Source: IMCC26207 sp037141255
GTDB lineage: Bacteria; Actinomycetota; Acidimicrobiia; Acidimicrobiales; Microtrichaceae
Reading direction: 5' to 3'
DNA length: 64,000 nucleotides
Assembly (NCBI GenBank): GCA_037141255.1
Contig: JBAXCX010000002.1
Span: 1 to 64,000, forward strand
Positions 33,593 to 43,118 of the stretch are shown one piece after another. A program made the translations under genes and the position numbers. The notes under the pieces were generated by a model. It had not been told where the DNA came from and did no database searches. It saw nothing but the letters and a program-made list of their open reading frames with translations. The stretch's first letter is position 1; each line of letters opens with the position of its first letter.

Positions 33593-34288
33593 ATGTCTTC
33601 GTGGTTTTCATTCCGACTCGTTATTGACCGCTTGTTGGGAACGATTCTTGCAGTGCTAACCGCCCCAATCGTGGGGATTCTCGCCCTTGCTGTGCGCCGC
33701 TACGACGGCCACGCACCACTCATTACGGTCCCGCGGGTTGGAGTTGGTGGCCAAACATTTGGCATGTGGAAAATCCGTTCCATGCGAGTGGACACCGCTG
33801 ATGGACATGCTTCGGGTGTCTCACTGACCAGCACAAATGACCAGCGGATCACGCCGATCGGCGCCCGCATGCGCTCGTTACACCTCGACGAATTGCCGCA
33901 GTTGTACAACGTGGTCCGTGGTGAGATGTGTCTACTCGGCCCACGCCCAGAAGCACCAGACTTTGTTGACCTTCAGAACTCCGACTGGCAACAAGTGCTG
34001 TCTGCTCCCCCTGGTATTGCTGGGCCGACGCAACTGATTGTGGGGGATTGGGAGCGAACGGAGATTGATAAAGACGTCAACGGTGATGCCTACCAGCGCG
34101 TGGTTGTGCCCGTGAAGCTCGCTATTGATCGCTGGTACTTGAAGAATGCGTCTGCACGACTCGACTTGTTGGTGGTGACCAGCTTGCTGCGCCACATACT
34201 GCCCGGCGGTGAGTCCAAGCGGCTTCAAGAGGTAGTGGCTGATTCGGTACCGGAATCCTCAGTTCCCATTGTGAGCCAGAACTCGTGA
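33593..34288 (+). CDS. Initiating sugar transferase (polyprenyl-phosphate phosphoglycosyltransferase)
   Basis: 231 residues with a single N-terminal membrane segment followed by the bacterial sugar transferase (PF02397) catalytic domain. VGVGGQTFGMWKIRSM, TPIGARMRSLHLDELPQL (core DELPQ) and MCLLGPRPE are the family blocks. It should transfer a sugar-1-phosphate from a UDP-sugar to undecaprenyl phosphate, starting repeat-unit assembly on the cytosolic face. Only one membrane segment is present, as in the short PglC-like enzymes. The usual K-x-DR near the reentrant helix is replaced by VIDRLLG. It overlaps the phosphatase gene by 4 nt. Confidence 0.88.
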   Translation: MSSWFSFRLVIDRLLGTILAVLTAPIVGILALAVRRYDGHAPLITVPRVGVGGQTFGMWKIRSMRVDTADGHASGVSLTSTNDQRITPIGARMRSLHLDELPQLYNVVRGEMCLLGPRPEAPDFVDLQNSDWQQVLSAPPGIAGPTQLIVGDWERTEIDKDVNGDAYQRVVVPVKLAIDRWYLKNASARLDLLVVTSLLRHILPGGESKRLQEVVADSVPESSVPIVSQNS

Positions 34289-34842
34289 GCGTGTTCCGAC
34301 TGCTGTGCATGTGCACCGCAAATCAATGCCGTTCACCTATGGCCGAGGGTCTTGCTACGAACATGCTGCTTGCAAGGGGGGTGGATGCGGTCGTGGTCTC
34401 CTCTGGGATGCTCGAAGGCGGCATGCCAGCCACGAAGGGCTCCATCAATACCATGACTGCACGCGGGTTTGACCTCTCTCACCATGAGAGCAAGCAGATC
34501 GATGCAGACACAATTGGTGCTGCTGATCTCATTCTCACCATGGAACGCCGCCATCTGACTGCTCTTGCAGAACTTGATGTTGATGCCATCAAAAAGGCCT
34601 TCCCGCTGAAAGAACTCGCCGAACTGGCACCGATCGTGGGCTGGCGGCCAAGCGAGGTGTCCGAGACCGCCTGGATTAAGCAGGCCAACGCTCTGCGGAC
34701 CCCTGGAGCAATTCTGTCTCGTCAGACTTCATTCGATGTGGCCGATCCCATGGGTGGATCAAAGCGCACCTACGCCAAGGCTGCAGACGAGATCACTGAA
34801 CTTCTGGAGACCGTGTTTCGGTTTCTGTTTCCGCAACGATGA
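34285..34842 (+). CDS. Low-molecular-weight protein tyrosine phosphatase (Wzb-like)
   Basis: 185 residues with the P-loop CTANQCRSPMAEG (C-x5-R-S) near the N-terminus and the general-acid DP in VADPMGGS near the C-terminus. It should be catalytically competent. Wzb-type enzymes dephosphorylate the tyrosine-rich tail of the capsule autokinase, and such a kinase lies at 45.7 kb. A middle insertion (AFPLKELAELAPIVGWRPSE) makes it longer than the roughly 150-residue minimum. Its last 50 nt overlap the 3' end of the convergent PAP2 gene. Confidence 0.9.
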   Translation: MSVFRLLCMCTANQCRSPMAEGLATNMLLARGVDAVVVSSGMLEGGMPATKGSINTMTARGFDLSHHESKQIDADTIGAADLILTMERRHLTALAELDVDAIKKAFPLKELAELAPIVGWRPSEVSETAWIKQANALRTPGAILSRQTSFDVADPMGGSKRTYAKAADEITELLETVFRFLFPQR

Positions 34843-35710
34843 GGGACTTCGAGCTCCCCAAGATTTCTGCGAACGCAAAGACAGCGCTCATACTGACAAT
34901 GCAGCAGGCCAGAACAACCGCCAGGTAACTCAGCAACGAGTGGTTCTGATTGGATCTGGGGTTTTGCAGCAGCGCCGTGAGTACCACTGCACAGGCTGAT
35001 ACGAACCACACCATTCGCACCGGCCGCAGCGCACCGAGTCGCACGAGCAACGCCAGATGCTCGAACCACCAAGCCGAGTTTCCTGGTCGGTCGGAAGCTT
35101 CTTGAAAGCAGAGCAGTCGTGCTGCAGTGCTCGTGGCAACAACCAGAACTGCTAAGCAAATCCCCGCAAGCACATCACTCGGACGGTGCCAACCAGAACC
35201 GAGGAGCGTGGCTGCGTACACCGCACAGAGCAGAGCGCATGCAGAAGCTAGAAACGCTCGAACACTTGGCTCGCAGGCAGAAACTGCGGCAAGCAACACA
35301 GCCACTACCGTGGCCGAGTGCCCGCTCGGAAACGAGTTCCGCGAGCTTGCGTATGCCAAGTCAACGAGTGATGGTCGCCCTAGGGCACCCTTCAGGAGCC
35401 TCGCAAGAAGCCCCGTGAGTCCCACCGAACAGAGTGCTACCGCTCCCGTTCGCCACCAACCCCGTCGGAACGTATCGACCGCAATCGCAAGACAACCTAT
35501 CAAGATCGACGGAACCGTCAGCATGTGCACGAGGAACGTGGCAGGACGACGTGCAGCTAAGCGAGTGGCCTTCCTTCCCTCGAATGCGATGTCATCGAAG
35601 CGTTGCCCGGGGGCAGTTCGCACGAAGATGACATACAACCCGAACAGCAAGCATGCTGCGAGGAAACCAAGCAGCAGCATCTGTACTGCTTGCCTGTGTC
35701 TGTTCGCCAT
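34793..35710 (-). CDS. PAP2-family membrane phosphatase
   Basis: About 305 residues with six or more membrane helices and the three PAP2 motifs: KGALGRPS, SFPSGHSAT and SGWHRPSDVLAG. It is likely an undecaprenyl-diphosphate or lipid phosphatase acting outside, and may recycle the lipid carrier used by this locus. ATG 35710 has a TGAGGT Shine-Dalgarno. It is the last gene of the minus-strand group 34.8-43.1 kb. The C-terminal tail after the last helix is long and acidic. Confidence 0.85.
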   Translation of the reverse strand: MANRHRQAVQMLLLGFLAACLLFGLYVIFVRTAPGQRFDDIAFEGRKATRLAARRPATFLVHMLTVPSILIGCLAIAVDTFRRGWWRTGAVALCSVGLTGLLARLLKGALGRPSLVDLAYASSRNSFPSGHSATVVAVLLAAVSACEPSVRAFLASACALLCAVYAATLLGSGWHRPSDVLAGICLAVLVVATSTAARLLCFQEASDRPGNSAWWFEHLALLVRLGALRPVRMVWFVSACAVVLTALLQNPRSNQNHSLLSYLAVVLACCIVSMSAVFAFAEILGSSKSLIVAETETETRSPEVQ

Positions 35711-35717
35711 TGAAACC

Positions 35718-36479
35718 TCAGTCAGGATCACGCAGGGGGGCAGCGTCGACCTCAAGTGAAAGCGTCATACGGCCGACCCAAGTTCCGTTCGCTTCGTTGA
35801 ACTCAGTCCAGCCGAGCGAGCGGTAAAAGGCCACTGCAGATGTGTTGGTGGGGTGCACGGTGAGGTGCATAGAGACATACCCTTGGGCTTTGGCTCTCTT
35901 GGTGGCTTCTCGCATCAGAATCGCTCCTAAACCTTGGCCTTGGGTCTTCGGATCTACTGCAATCGCGAGGACTCCAAAGGATTTTCGGGGGACGTCATCG
36001 GGCTTCTCGGGTACGGCCGGCGAGGAGCGGCGAAGGAGCAATCGAACCCCAAGGGTGATCCGCTTCCACCCCACACTTCGGAGGAGAATGCCAGGGTGTC
36101 GTGCCACCCGAGTTACGAGGAACCAGCGCTCCGCCTTAACAAATCCAATGGTTGACCCCCGAAAAACTCCGCCGAATAAGAAACCCGTGACGGTGCCCGA
36201 ACTCGCGGTGACCAGCGCCGTCAAGTCGTGAGGTCCAGTCAGTTGCCACTTGTAGCTGCGCCGGACGGCTTCAACTCCGAGTTCGCCGAGCACGCTGCCA
36301 GGAAAGGCTTGAACGTGGAGCGCGGCAACCGCAGCAAGGTCACTTTCGCGAGCCTCGCGAACTTCAACCCCACCTGCAGACCCCGAACCCTGCACCTGTC
36401 CTGCCACATCTGCTCCTTCATTTTTTCTGACTTCTTCTCCCGTGTCATTCTCCTCAGTCTGTAGTGAGGGGTTGATCAC
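35718..36479 (-). CDS. GNAT-family N-acetyltransferase
   Basis: About 253 residues from a GTG that overlaps the preceding glycosyltransferase stop (GTGA). An acidic N-terminal lead of roughly 40 residues is followed by a full GNAT fold (VEVREARESDLAAVAALHVQ; acetyl-CoA loop QGQGLGAILM; TNTSAVAFYRSLGW). It probably acylates a sugar amine or a precursor made by the locus, since it is flanked by a glycosyltransferase and a membrane phosphatase in one operon. The acceptor cannot be deduced. Other in-frame starts lie upstream but would extend well into the glycosyltransferase gene. Confidence 0.82.
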   Translation of the reverse strand: MINPSLQTEENDTGEEVRKNEGADVAGQVQGSGSAGGVEVREARESDLAAVAALHVQAFPGSVLGELGVEAVRRSYKWQLTGPHDLTALVTASSGTVTGFLFGGVFRGSTIGFVKAERWFLVTRVARHPGILLRSVGWKRITLGVRLLLRRSSPAVPEKPDDVPRKSFGVLAIAVDPKTQGQGLGAILMREATKRAKAQGYVSMHLTVHPTNTSAVAFYRSLGWTEFNEANGTWVGRMTLSLEVDAAPLRDPD

Positions 36480-37561
36480 GGGTGTGCAACCCCTGGCAGA
36501 AGCAAGGCTATCTGCTCCTCCCACAACCCTTTCACCTGCGGCCACGAGGACCGCTCTGCGAGTTCACGCGCTGCAGCAGACAGAGCGGCATAGCGACCTG
36601 AGTCTGCGAGCAGTTGGCAGACCTCAACAGCCATCGCCTCGTCATCGCCAGCGGCCACGAGAACCCCATTGAGGCCGTTCGTGATCAAGGCTGGAATGCC
36701 GCCTACTGCCGTTGCTACCGGAACCAGGCCCGAGGCGGCGGCTTCAAGCAGACTCACGGGCATGTTGTCGACAACGTTTGTATTCAAGAAGATGTCATTC
36801 TCTGCGAATGCGCGCCGCTTTGCTGGGGCGAGCATGTACCCCGGGAACTGGATCTGATCATCGACCCCAAGGCGACGCGCCTCGTTGCGGGTTTCTTCGA
36901 GCAGGCCATGGTCTGCCCCACCCATGGTCATCCTTGCATCTGGATACTTTTCTACGACTCGGGCAAAGACACGAACTGCCATCTTGGGGTCATAGTGCTC
37001 ATGAAAGGTCCTCATCCACAAAAGATTTGGACCTGCTTCTGTTCGAGGGCTGTACTCGTAGCTCTCAATCGCGAGCACGTTTGGAATCACTCGAACGTCT
37101 ATCCCCCACTCTCGGAATGTTTCGGCAAGGAACTCGGAGGGGGCAAGGACACGATCGGCGCGATGAAAGACTCGCTCGACCCACGCTCGGTTCTCGGGGC
37201 CAAACACTGGAAGATTTCCACCATGCAGGAACAAAATCATGCGCTTGCCGGTCAACGCCCCCAAACGTGTCGCGAACTCGGCAATCCAAAACGACCGACT
37301 AGAGAAGATCGCAATCACGAGTAGGTCTACCCGGCGCCACAGAATGAGTGAGATGATTTGATGCGCAGTTCTCAGTGCAGGGTTCTTGATTGAGGACGCC
37401 CGCCGGATTCGGTAGCCAGATTGCTGAAAGAGCCGTCCGAGTGTTTCGTTCTGGCTGACGGGCTGTTCCTTTCGCCCGCCAGAATGTATGCCGACGAAGG
37501 CGACACGAGGACCGATTGCGGCAAACCTGTCATCAAAGCGATTCCCGAAGCGGAACCTCAC
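36476..37561 (-). CDS. Glycosyltransferase family 4
   Basis: A 361-residue GT-B enzyme. The donor-binding C-terminal half has NDIFLNTNVVDNMPVSLLEAAASG and PVATAVGGIP, the E-x7-E type nucleotide-sugar motif; the N-terminal half binds the acceptor (ILFLHGGNLP, LAPSEFLAETF). The start is GTG at 37561, overlapping the CapK stop as GTGA. It should add a sugar to the lipid-linked repeat unit in the cytosol. The donor is unknown. Confidence 0.88.
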   Translation of the reverse strand: MRFRFGNRFDDRFAAIGPRVAFVGIHSGGRKEQPVSQNETLGRLFQQSGYRIRRASSIKNPALRTAHQIISLILWRRVDLLVIAIFSSRSFWIAEFATRLGALTGKRMILFLHGGNLPVFGPENRAWVERVFHRADRVLAPSEFLAETFREWGIDVRVIPNVLAIESYEYSPRTEAGPNLLWMRTFHEHYDPKMAVRVFARVVEKYPDARMTMGGADHGLLEETRNEARRLGVDDQIQFPGYMLAPAKRRAFAENDIFLNTNVVDNMPVSLLEAAASGLVPVATAVGGIPALITNGLNGVLVAAGDDEAMAVEVCQLLADSGRYAALSAAARELAERSSWPQVKGLWEEQIALLLPGVAHP

Positions 37562-38949
37562 GGGGTGCCCTCTGCAGAACTCAGGGTGGAAATCACCAGC
37601 CGCTCTTTACCACCAGAGGTTCTGGGCAACGTCGGAACCTGTTCCACCAGCAATCGAATCGATGGCCCGAGGCGCTTTCGCAACTCGCCCACGAGAAACG
37701 CTTCGTCCCCGCTCGTAAAGGAGTCATCAACCTCAATCAAGACGGAGAGTTCCTCGACGCTCTCCTGGCGAACTTGAGCCCGGCGAAGATTCGGCACCCG
37801 CTGAAACGCAAGACTCATCGGAGCAGGGCCGACCGTTGCCCCCTCAGGAGTGCGGACCACGTCATCCACGCGACCAATAATCTCCGCCACGCGAGGCAGG
37901 CCGCGCCCACAGAGCGAAGCGCTCGCTTCGGCAGGAACGGCAAGGTCGCCGGTTCGGTATCGAAGCAGTGGCATCCCCTGATTAATCAACCCCGTTGCGA
38001 TCATCTCGCTTCCCGACCCCGCTTCGTTCTGAATCAATTCCACGATGCCGTACTCAGTGCTGATATGAAGCTCTCCTTGGTCACACTCAGAGATGAAGGC
38101 CACGAGTTCACCCAGGCTGTATGCGTTGGTGACTCTGCAACCGAAGGCTGTTTGGATGTCTTGTCGCACAGCCGGTGTGAGTGTCTCAGAGCTCACGAGA
38201 ACTGCGGTGGGCTGCACTCGTCCGACATCGCCAGAATCGATCAGGCCGCGAGCTATGCGGTGGACTGCAGAGGTGTACCCCGCAATGACCTCAGGCTGAA
38301 ACTTGTCGAGTTGAGCCACATACGCGGGCAAGGTCAGCGAGTTCAGGTGATAGACCGAAAAATACACTTGGTTGAATGCAAGGTTGCGCCGCCAGTACGG
38401 CCCGCCCACCTGTGCCTCGGGGATAATGGGCTGCCCATGAAACGAAGCCATCCGCTGGCCGAGTCGAACCCCCGCCCAGGAGCGACACCGGGCCTCATAG
38501 GTGGCGTAGTTCGCCCTTACTGCGTTGAGCGAGGCCCAGTACCGCACCGGGGTTCCTGTGGTGCCGCCTGTGGTCTGCGCGATCAGCTTGGGGCGAGGCT
38601 GGTCTGGCAAGAAACGGTCGGGGTCAGCGCGAACGATTTCCTTGTCCAAGATTGGCAATTGCGACAAGTCTGCTGCGGTGCGAATATCGCTCGGATGGAT
38701 GCCAAGTTCGCTAAAAATGTCTCGATAATACGGAACTCTCGCAGCACACCAAGTCACCATCGAGCGAAGGCGTGAGTCCTGATCGACCTGCAGTTCTTCC
38801 TCCGGCCACCACTGCCGGACGTTCAGGTCGAAGATCTCTCGCCGGAATTGTCCGCCATGTCGGCGCGGAAGTTCCTTCATCCCATAGCCAGTCGCAAAGG
38901 CATTCTGAACGGGCACGGGTGCGCGTTGATACAGGTCGGCGAGCTTCAT
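37558..38949 (-). CDS. CapK/PaaK-type adenylate-forming enzyme
   Basis: 463 residues related to phenylacetate-CoA ligase and to CapK of capsule loci. It has RVPYYRD near residue 73, the phosphate-binding loop TTGGTTGTP, YTSAVHRIA and SLGELVAFISECDQGE as the adenylate site, and RTGDLAVP. In polysaccharide loci such proteins are thought to activate an acyl or amino-acid group for attachment to the polymer; no reaction has been fixed for this one. It is coupled by 4-nt overlaps to the glycosyltransferases on both sides. Confidence 0.85.
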   Translation of the reverse strand: MKLADLYQRAPVPVQNAFATGYGMKELPRRHGGQFRREIFDLNVRQWWPEEELQVDQDSRLRSMVTWCAARVPYYRDIFSELGIHPSDIRTAADLSQLPILDKEIVRADPDRFLPDQPRPKLIAQTTGGTTGTPVRYWASLNAVRANYATYEARCRSWAGVRLGQRMASFHGQPIIPEAQVGGPYWRRNLAFNQVYFSVYHLNSLTLPAYVAQLDKFQPEVIAGYTSAVHRIARGLIDSGDVGRVQPTAVLVSSETLTPAVRQDIQTAFGCRVTNAYSLGELVAFISECDQGELHISTEYGIVELIQNEAGSGSEMIATGLINQGMPLLRYRTGDLAVPAEASASLCGRGLPRVAEIIGRVDDVVRTPEGATVGPAPMSLAFQRVPNLRRAQVRQESVEELSVLIEVDDSFTSGDEAFLVGELRKRLGPSIRLLVEQVPTLPRTSGGKERLVISTLSSAEGTP

Positions 38950-40232
38950 GTTGATGCCCCTTGTCCGGCAGCGGGCGCAGAGATGATCCCCGCTGAGTCA
39001 ATCTTGTGTAACTGATCCAGCCATGTCCCAACGAGTTGATGCCAACTTGCGTGTGCCTCAATCCAGCTGCGTCCTGCTGCACCGAGCTCGGCCGCATAGG
39101 CGGGCGAGGCAATGATTCGACGCACCGCCGCCGCTAGATCTGCGCCGTCTCCAGGGGCGGTCACAATCCCGGCCCCTGCTGCTGCGACGAGCCTGGATCC
39201 TTCGTCATCGCCGCTATAGATCACTGGCAAGCCGCTCGCCATGGTGGGGAGCATTTTTGCAGAGCGGATCGTGCGATAGACATCGCCTTCACGCACGGTT
39301 GCCAAGCCAGCGGTGCATGATTTCAGCAGTCGGGCAACCTCTTGTGGCGGCACAGGATCAAGAAAGGTCACATTTTGAAGCCCGCGCGTTGCTGCCTGCT
39401 CTTGCAGGGACTCCTTCTCGGAACCCCCGCCCACTAACACAAAGCGGACCGGTTCATCGACAAGTTCTTGAGCAGCATCAAGCACTACCTCAAGGCCATG
39501 GACATAGCCGTGGGTACCGGCATACAAGAACAGGTGCTCACCCGCAGCAAGGCCAAGTTCGGCTCGAACCGCTGGGTCTTGTGGACCCGGTGAAAACATC
39601 TCGGTATCGGCACCATTTGGCAGCCAGGTCATCTGCTCAGTCGTGACTCCCTTGGCGAGTAACGCGTCTCGAACACCCTCTGTTACTGCCGTCACTGCGT
39701 CCGCTTGGCGCAGCATGGCTCGCTCAGCCCATCGCAAAAACGCAACAAGGGAACCATCAGAAATCGTTCCGATTTCCACAATCGAGTCCACCCACAAATC
39801 GGCAACGATAATGACGACTCGCTGCCGACGCAGCTTTGCGCACACCACGGCGGGGGCTGCCCCGAACAGCGTGGGGTACTCCACAACGACCCAATGAGAT
39901 TTGTGAGCGGATCCAATGCCAAGAACCGACATCACCCCGAACGAGAAGTAGTTCAGGATTCGTCCCAGGCCGCTCCCCATTGATGCCCAAACCCAGACTC
40001 GCCGAATTTTTGCGCCGTTCTCATCATGGGATTGAAGTGGCCGGTGGGACCAGCCAGCAAAGATCTTTCCCACTGGATAGTTCGGCAACGCAGTTACCAC
40101 TTCGACTCGGTTTCCTCGCCTAACTAAGTCGGCAACGATCGAACCTAAGCGCACCTGTGCCGCTCCACGTTCGGGCGGGTAATACTGCGTGACCAGCGTA
40201 AAGCTGTCGGTCCCCCGGGGCTCTTGAGTCAC
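38946..40232 (-). CDS. Glycosyltransferase family 4 (WbuB-like)
   Basis: A 428-residue GT-B enzyme with the WbuB-type beginning LVTQYYPPERGAAQVRL and a middle VTEGVRDALLAKGV. The donor domain has LFLYAGTHGYVHGL and ATVREGDVYRTIRSAKMLPTMASGLPV (read as adjacent blocks). WbuB-like enzymes often add N-acetylfucosamine or similar amino sugars to O-antigen units, which would fit the sugar aminotransferase at 32.4 kb, but donor identity is inference. ATGA overlaps tie it to both neighbours. Confidence 0.87.
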   Translation of the reverse strand: MTQEPRGTDSFTLVTQYYPPERGAAQVRLGSIVADLVRRGNRVEVVTALPNYPVGKIFAGWSHRPLQSHDENGAKIRRVWVWASMGSGLGRILNYFSFGVMSVLGIGSAHKSHWVVVEYPTLFGAAPAVVCAKLRRQRVVIIVADLWVDSIVEIGTISDGSLVAFLRWAERAMLRQADAVTAVTEGVRDALLAKGVTTEQMTWLPNGADTEMFSPGPQDPAVRAELGLAAGEHLFLYAGTHGYVHGLEVVLDAAQELVDEPVRFVLVGGGSEKESLQEQAATRGLQNVTFLDPVPPQEVARLLKSCTAGLATVREGDVYRTIRSAKMLPTMASGLPVIYSGDDEGSRLVAAAGAGIVTAPGDGADLAAAVRRIIASPAYAAELGAAGRSWIEAHASWHQLVGTWLDQLHKIDSAGIISAPAAGQGAST

Positions 40233-41425
40233 GCTGACTCGCTCCGTGAAGCAGGGTTATTCAGCGTGACGTCCCACTGCCGTTCAAGCATTTCACGCAC
40301 CCGATCCTGGAATGCTTCAAGGGTCATGGTGCCCGCATAGTCACGAGCAGCAACCGCCATATTCGCCCACCGCACGCTGTCGCGAATCAACTCCAAGACC
40401 AACTCAGCTAGCCGGGCGGAATCCTCAGATGTAAACACCAGACCACGCGTACCCTCACCCGAGATTTCACCCGACACTGGGCTCTGACCAAACACCGGCA
40501 CGGTCGCGTGCACCATGCTCTCGAGGAGTACTTTCCCGTAACCCTCTTGCCGAGTTGACAACAAGTTGAGGTCGCCAGCGGCGAAGGCCTCCATGACCTC
40601 GCCATGATCAACCGAGCCGTGGAAGGTCACCAGATCAGCCACTCCTAGGTCGCTCGCAAGTTTTTCTAAGTCTGATCGACAGGGCCCATCGCCATAAACA
40701 TCCAACGTGATGTCTGCCCCACCCTGCACAATCGCTGGTAAGGCACGAATGATGGTCTGCTGATTCTTGTTCGGAGTCAGTCGCCCCACAGTGACTAGGT
40801 GCCATGGCCCCGTCACGGTGGAATCACGAATGCGTTCGATCTTCGCATCGGAACGAGGCCGTGCGGCCTTGATGTCGGCACTCGAGAACGAGGGACTGAA
40901 GAATGGTTCGAGGTGCGGCCGAGATGGATTTTTGCCGGCGTAAACACTCACGGGGCCACCGAACCATTTACTACCCAACAGCTTGCGCTGCAGTCGGAAG
41001 AAGCGAGGCTCACCCGCATAGTCGTGCCAGACACCCGCGTACATGGCGTATCGAAGTGCACCTGCACGCCAAGTAGAAAAAATTGCAACCAACCCAATAT
41101 TGCACGGACAGCGCAGATGCACTGCGTCTACAGACCGAGCGACGCGACGAGTAGTGAGTGCCCAAGGGATCAAATGCCCGATCAGTCCAAACTTTGCAGA
41201 GCGAGTGTTGCCGCCAGCCTTTTTTAACGGTTCGATGCTCAGGTTTAACGAGCGGTACGGGCCAAAACCTGCCGGAGGAGGACCAGCATCAAGAGGGGCA
41301 CACACCACGACCTCATCAAAAAACTCGGCCCACCGGTCAAGCTGATTCACAACGGGCTCGAGCGCGCAGAGGCGGCCGTCGCTGTCTCGATAATGCTGGG
41401 TATCACCAATTACCGCGAGGCGCAC
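40229..41425 (-). CDS. Glycosyltransferase family 4
   Basis: About 398 residues. GTG 41425 is chosen because GGAGG lies just upstream; an ATG at 41443 would include that Shine-Dalgarno sequence. The N-terminal domain begins VRLAVIGDTQHYRD. The donor domain shows VTVGRLTPNKNQQTIIRA, YGDGPCRSDLEKLASDLG, VTFHGSV and STRQEGYGKVLLESMV, a textbook GT4 set. It overlaps the next gene by 4 nt and lies 70 nt after the bidomain GT2 gene. Confidence 0.87.
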   Translation of the reverse strand: MRLAVIGDTQHYRDSDGRLCALEPVVNQLDRWAEFFDEVVVCAPLDAGPPPAGFGPYRSLNLSIEPLKKAGGNTRSAKFGLIGHLIPWALTTRRVARSVDAVHLRCPCNIGLVAIFSTWRAGALRYAMYAGVWHDYAGEPRFFRLQRKLLGSKWFGGPVSVYAGKNPSRPHLEPFFSPSFSSADIKAARPRSDAKIERIRDSTVTGPWHLVTVGRLTPNKNQQTIIRALPAIVQGGADITLDVYGDGPCRSDLEKLASDLGVADLVTFHGSVDHGEVMEAFAAGDLNLLSTRQEGYGKVLLESMVHATVPVFGQSPVSGEISGEGTRGLVFTSEDSARLAELVLELIRDSVRWANMAVAARDYAGTMTLEAFQDRVREMLERQWDVTLNNPASRSESA

Positions 41426-41495
41426 AAGCCTCCCTCCGAACAAAATCCGATGCCCACTCGTCGACTCCGGGCAGTCATTTGTACTTCTTGGACTC

Positions 41496-43118
41496 TCACA
41501 GCTTAGGGATTCGAGGCCCGTCCTCCACCATCTCGTCAGCTATTTGCAACGAGGCCCGAACCCGCTTCACGGTGGAGGGCAGATGCACTGCTTCACCGGC
41601 AACGAATCCCAGCCACTGTCGAGGTGAGGCGCGACGCTTCAGCTCATAGGGGACGATCGCTTGAGAGAGCCCGATCATCAGGTCCTCGCGAACTTGCCGC
41701 TTTGAGTGATAACGCTTGGTGTAATACACCATGGAGGGCAGCGGGAGCGGTGCGGTGCGGTCACGATGCCGGAAGCCATCGAGTGAGCCGAACGTGCGCA
41801 GGCCACCCTCTTGAGCTTTGAGGTGAACCCGAATCGCATGGGGGTTGTGAATTACCAGACATCCACCGAGCTGAACCCGCAAACCGAACTCGGCATCCCC
41901 GCGGCGTTGCCGGTCGAACTGCTGATCGAATAGACCAAAGCGCTCAAAGAGGCTCCGATGACACATGCCATTGCCAGAATCCCACTGATCGGCAACGCGG
42001 AAGAAAGCGTAGTTCTCGGGGATCGGGGCGCCAATCACCGCTAGTGAAGCTCCCGTAGAGAGGTCAGCATCGTAACGATGCAGGCCTTCAAGGTGTTGCT
42101 CCAAAAAGTCTGGTCCCACCTCTGAGTCATCGTCCACGAATGCAATCCACTCACCGGTGGCCTGCTCAACAGCTGCGTTTCGAGCAAGCCACTGTCCGCG
42201 TTCGACTTGGAAGATCACCTCAAGATTGAGGTCTGCAAACTCTTCATAGATTGCATGGTCCCGCTTCTCGACGTCGTTCTGATCCACCACGACTACCTGC
42301 TGCGCCGGAAGCGTCTGCTTGCGCAGTTGCTCCAGCACAGGTCGCAGGAGTTCATACCTTCCAAGGGTAGGCAGCACCACGGTGATGGTTGGGTTTTCTG
42401 GGCTTGAAACGCGGTCCCGCGTGACCACCTGATCAACTGCTCCTGGCCGGGGCACCGAGGCAGTGGAAGCTGCAGAGCTCTGCAGTGCGGCACGAACCTT
42501 GAGCGGGCGCAGATGCGCCATCGACCGGCGCAGCGCCGCGTACCGAACCCACTTGCGACCAAACACTCTGCGCAAAAACACAAACCTGTCGTGCTCAGTC
42601 AGCCGGTCTGACAAGGTGCCATGACCGTTCACAAGGCGTGGCGTATGCATCACCACTGCACCCCGATCGATCATTCGACGCCCTAGCTCAAGACCGGCTC
42701 CGGTTTGTCCTTGAAACGCTGCATCGAGTCCGCCAAGCGTGCGCAGCACCTCGGTCTTGACGAAAAGAGCAGACAGCGACAGCCGCCAAGAGACTGAATC
42801 AATCGATGAGTCGGCGTCTAATGCAAGGGGCCAGATGGGGTGAATGTAGTCATGCTCCTCGGGCTCACCCGAGAGACCAAAGCACAGCCCCGAATGCCAA
42901 GCATCAGCGCGATCCTGCATGAGTGCTGCGAGGAGGCCAGCGTCGGGCTCGCCCAGAAGAGGATCCCAGAACAAAAGCCAGTCGGCCTGAGTCGTGGCCA
43001 CGACCTCATCGATCACTGCTGCGGCTTCGGGAATCTTCGAAGGGAGTGGCCGCACGGAGCCCAACTCCCAGTCACGTTTCCACTTGCCCCAGACGAGCAG
43101 ATCTACTGTTTGAGCCAC
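41496..43118 (-). CDS. Two-module glycosyltransferase family 2 protein
   Basis: 540 residues. The C-terminal module (about 245-480) is a normal GT-A fold: TVVLPTLGRYELLRP, VVVDQND, ARNAAVEQATGEWIAFVDDDSE with the D-x-D metal site, and a conserved GDAEFG acceptor-side block. The N-terminal 200 residues resemble another GT2 domain (LLFWDPLLGEPDAG) but lack a clear D-x-D, so this half may be structural. It is the first gene of the minus-strand group. The 193-bp spacer to the divergent GT2 should hold promoters for both. Confidence 0.83.
   Translation of the reverse strand: MAQTVDLLVWGKWKRDWELGSVRPLPSKIPEAAAVIDEVVATTQADWLLFWDPLLGEPDAGLLAALMQDRADAWHSGLCFGLSGEPEEHDYIHPIWPLALDADSSIDSVSWRLSLSALFVKTEVLRTLGGLDAAFQGQTGAGLELGRRMIDRGAVVMHTPRLVNGHGTLSDRLTEHDRFVFLRRVFGRKWVRYAALRRSMAHLRPLKVRAALQSSAASTASVPRPGAVDQVVTRDRVSSPENPTITVVLPTLGRYELLRPVLEQLRKQTLPAQQVVVVDQNDVEKRDHAIYEEFADLNLEVIFQVERGQWLARNAAVEQATGEWIAFVDDDSEVGPDFLEQHLEGLHRYDADLSTGASLAVIGAPIPENYAFFRVADQWDSGNGMCHRSLFERFGLFDQQFDRQRRGDAEFGLRVQLGGCLVIHNPHAIRVHLKAQEGGLRTFGSLDGFRHRDRTAPLPLPSMVYYTKRYHSKRQVREDLMIGLSQAIVPYELKRRASPRQWLGFVAGEAVHLPSTVKRVRASLQIADEMVEDGPRIPKL

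Noticed and set aside
34793..34842. 50-nt overlap of phosphatase and PAP2 gene ends considered as a frameshift in one of them
   Set aside because: Both proteins keep all their family motifs upstream of the overlap; a convergent overlap of poorly conserved tails is simpler.
37516..38775. A 419-codon plus-strand open frame opposite the CapK gene
   Set aside because: The minus-strand gene has all family motifs and tight overlaps with neighbours; the opposite frame has no domain and looks like a codon-bias shadow.
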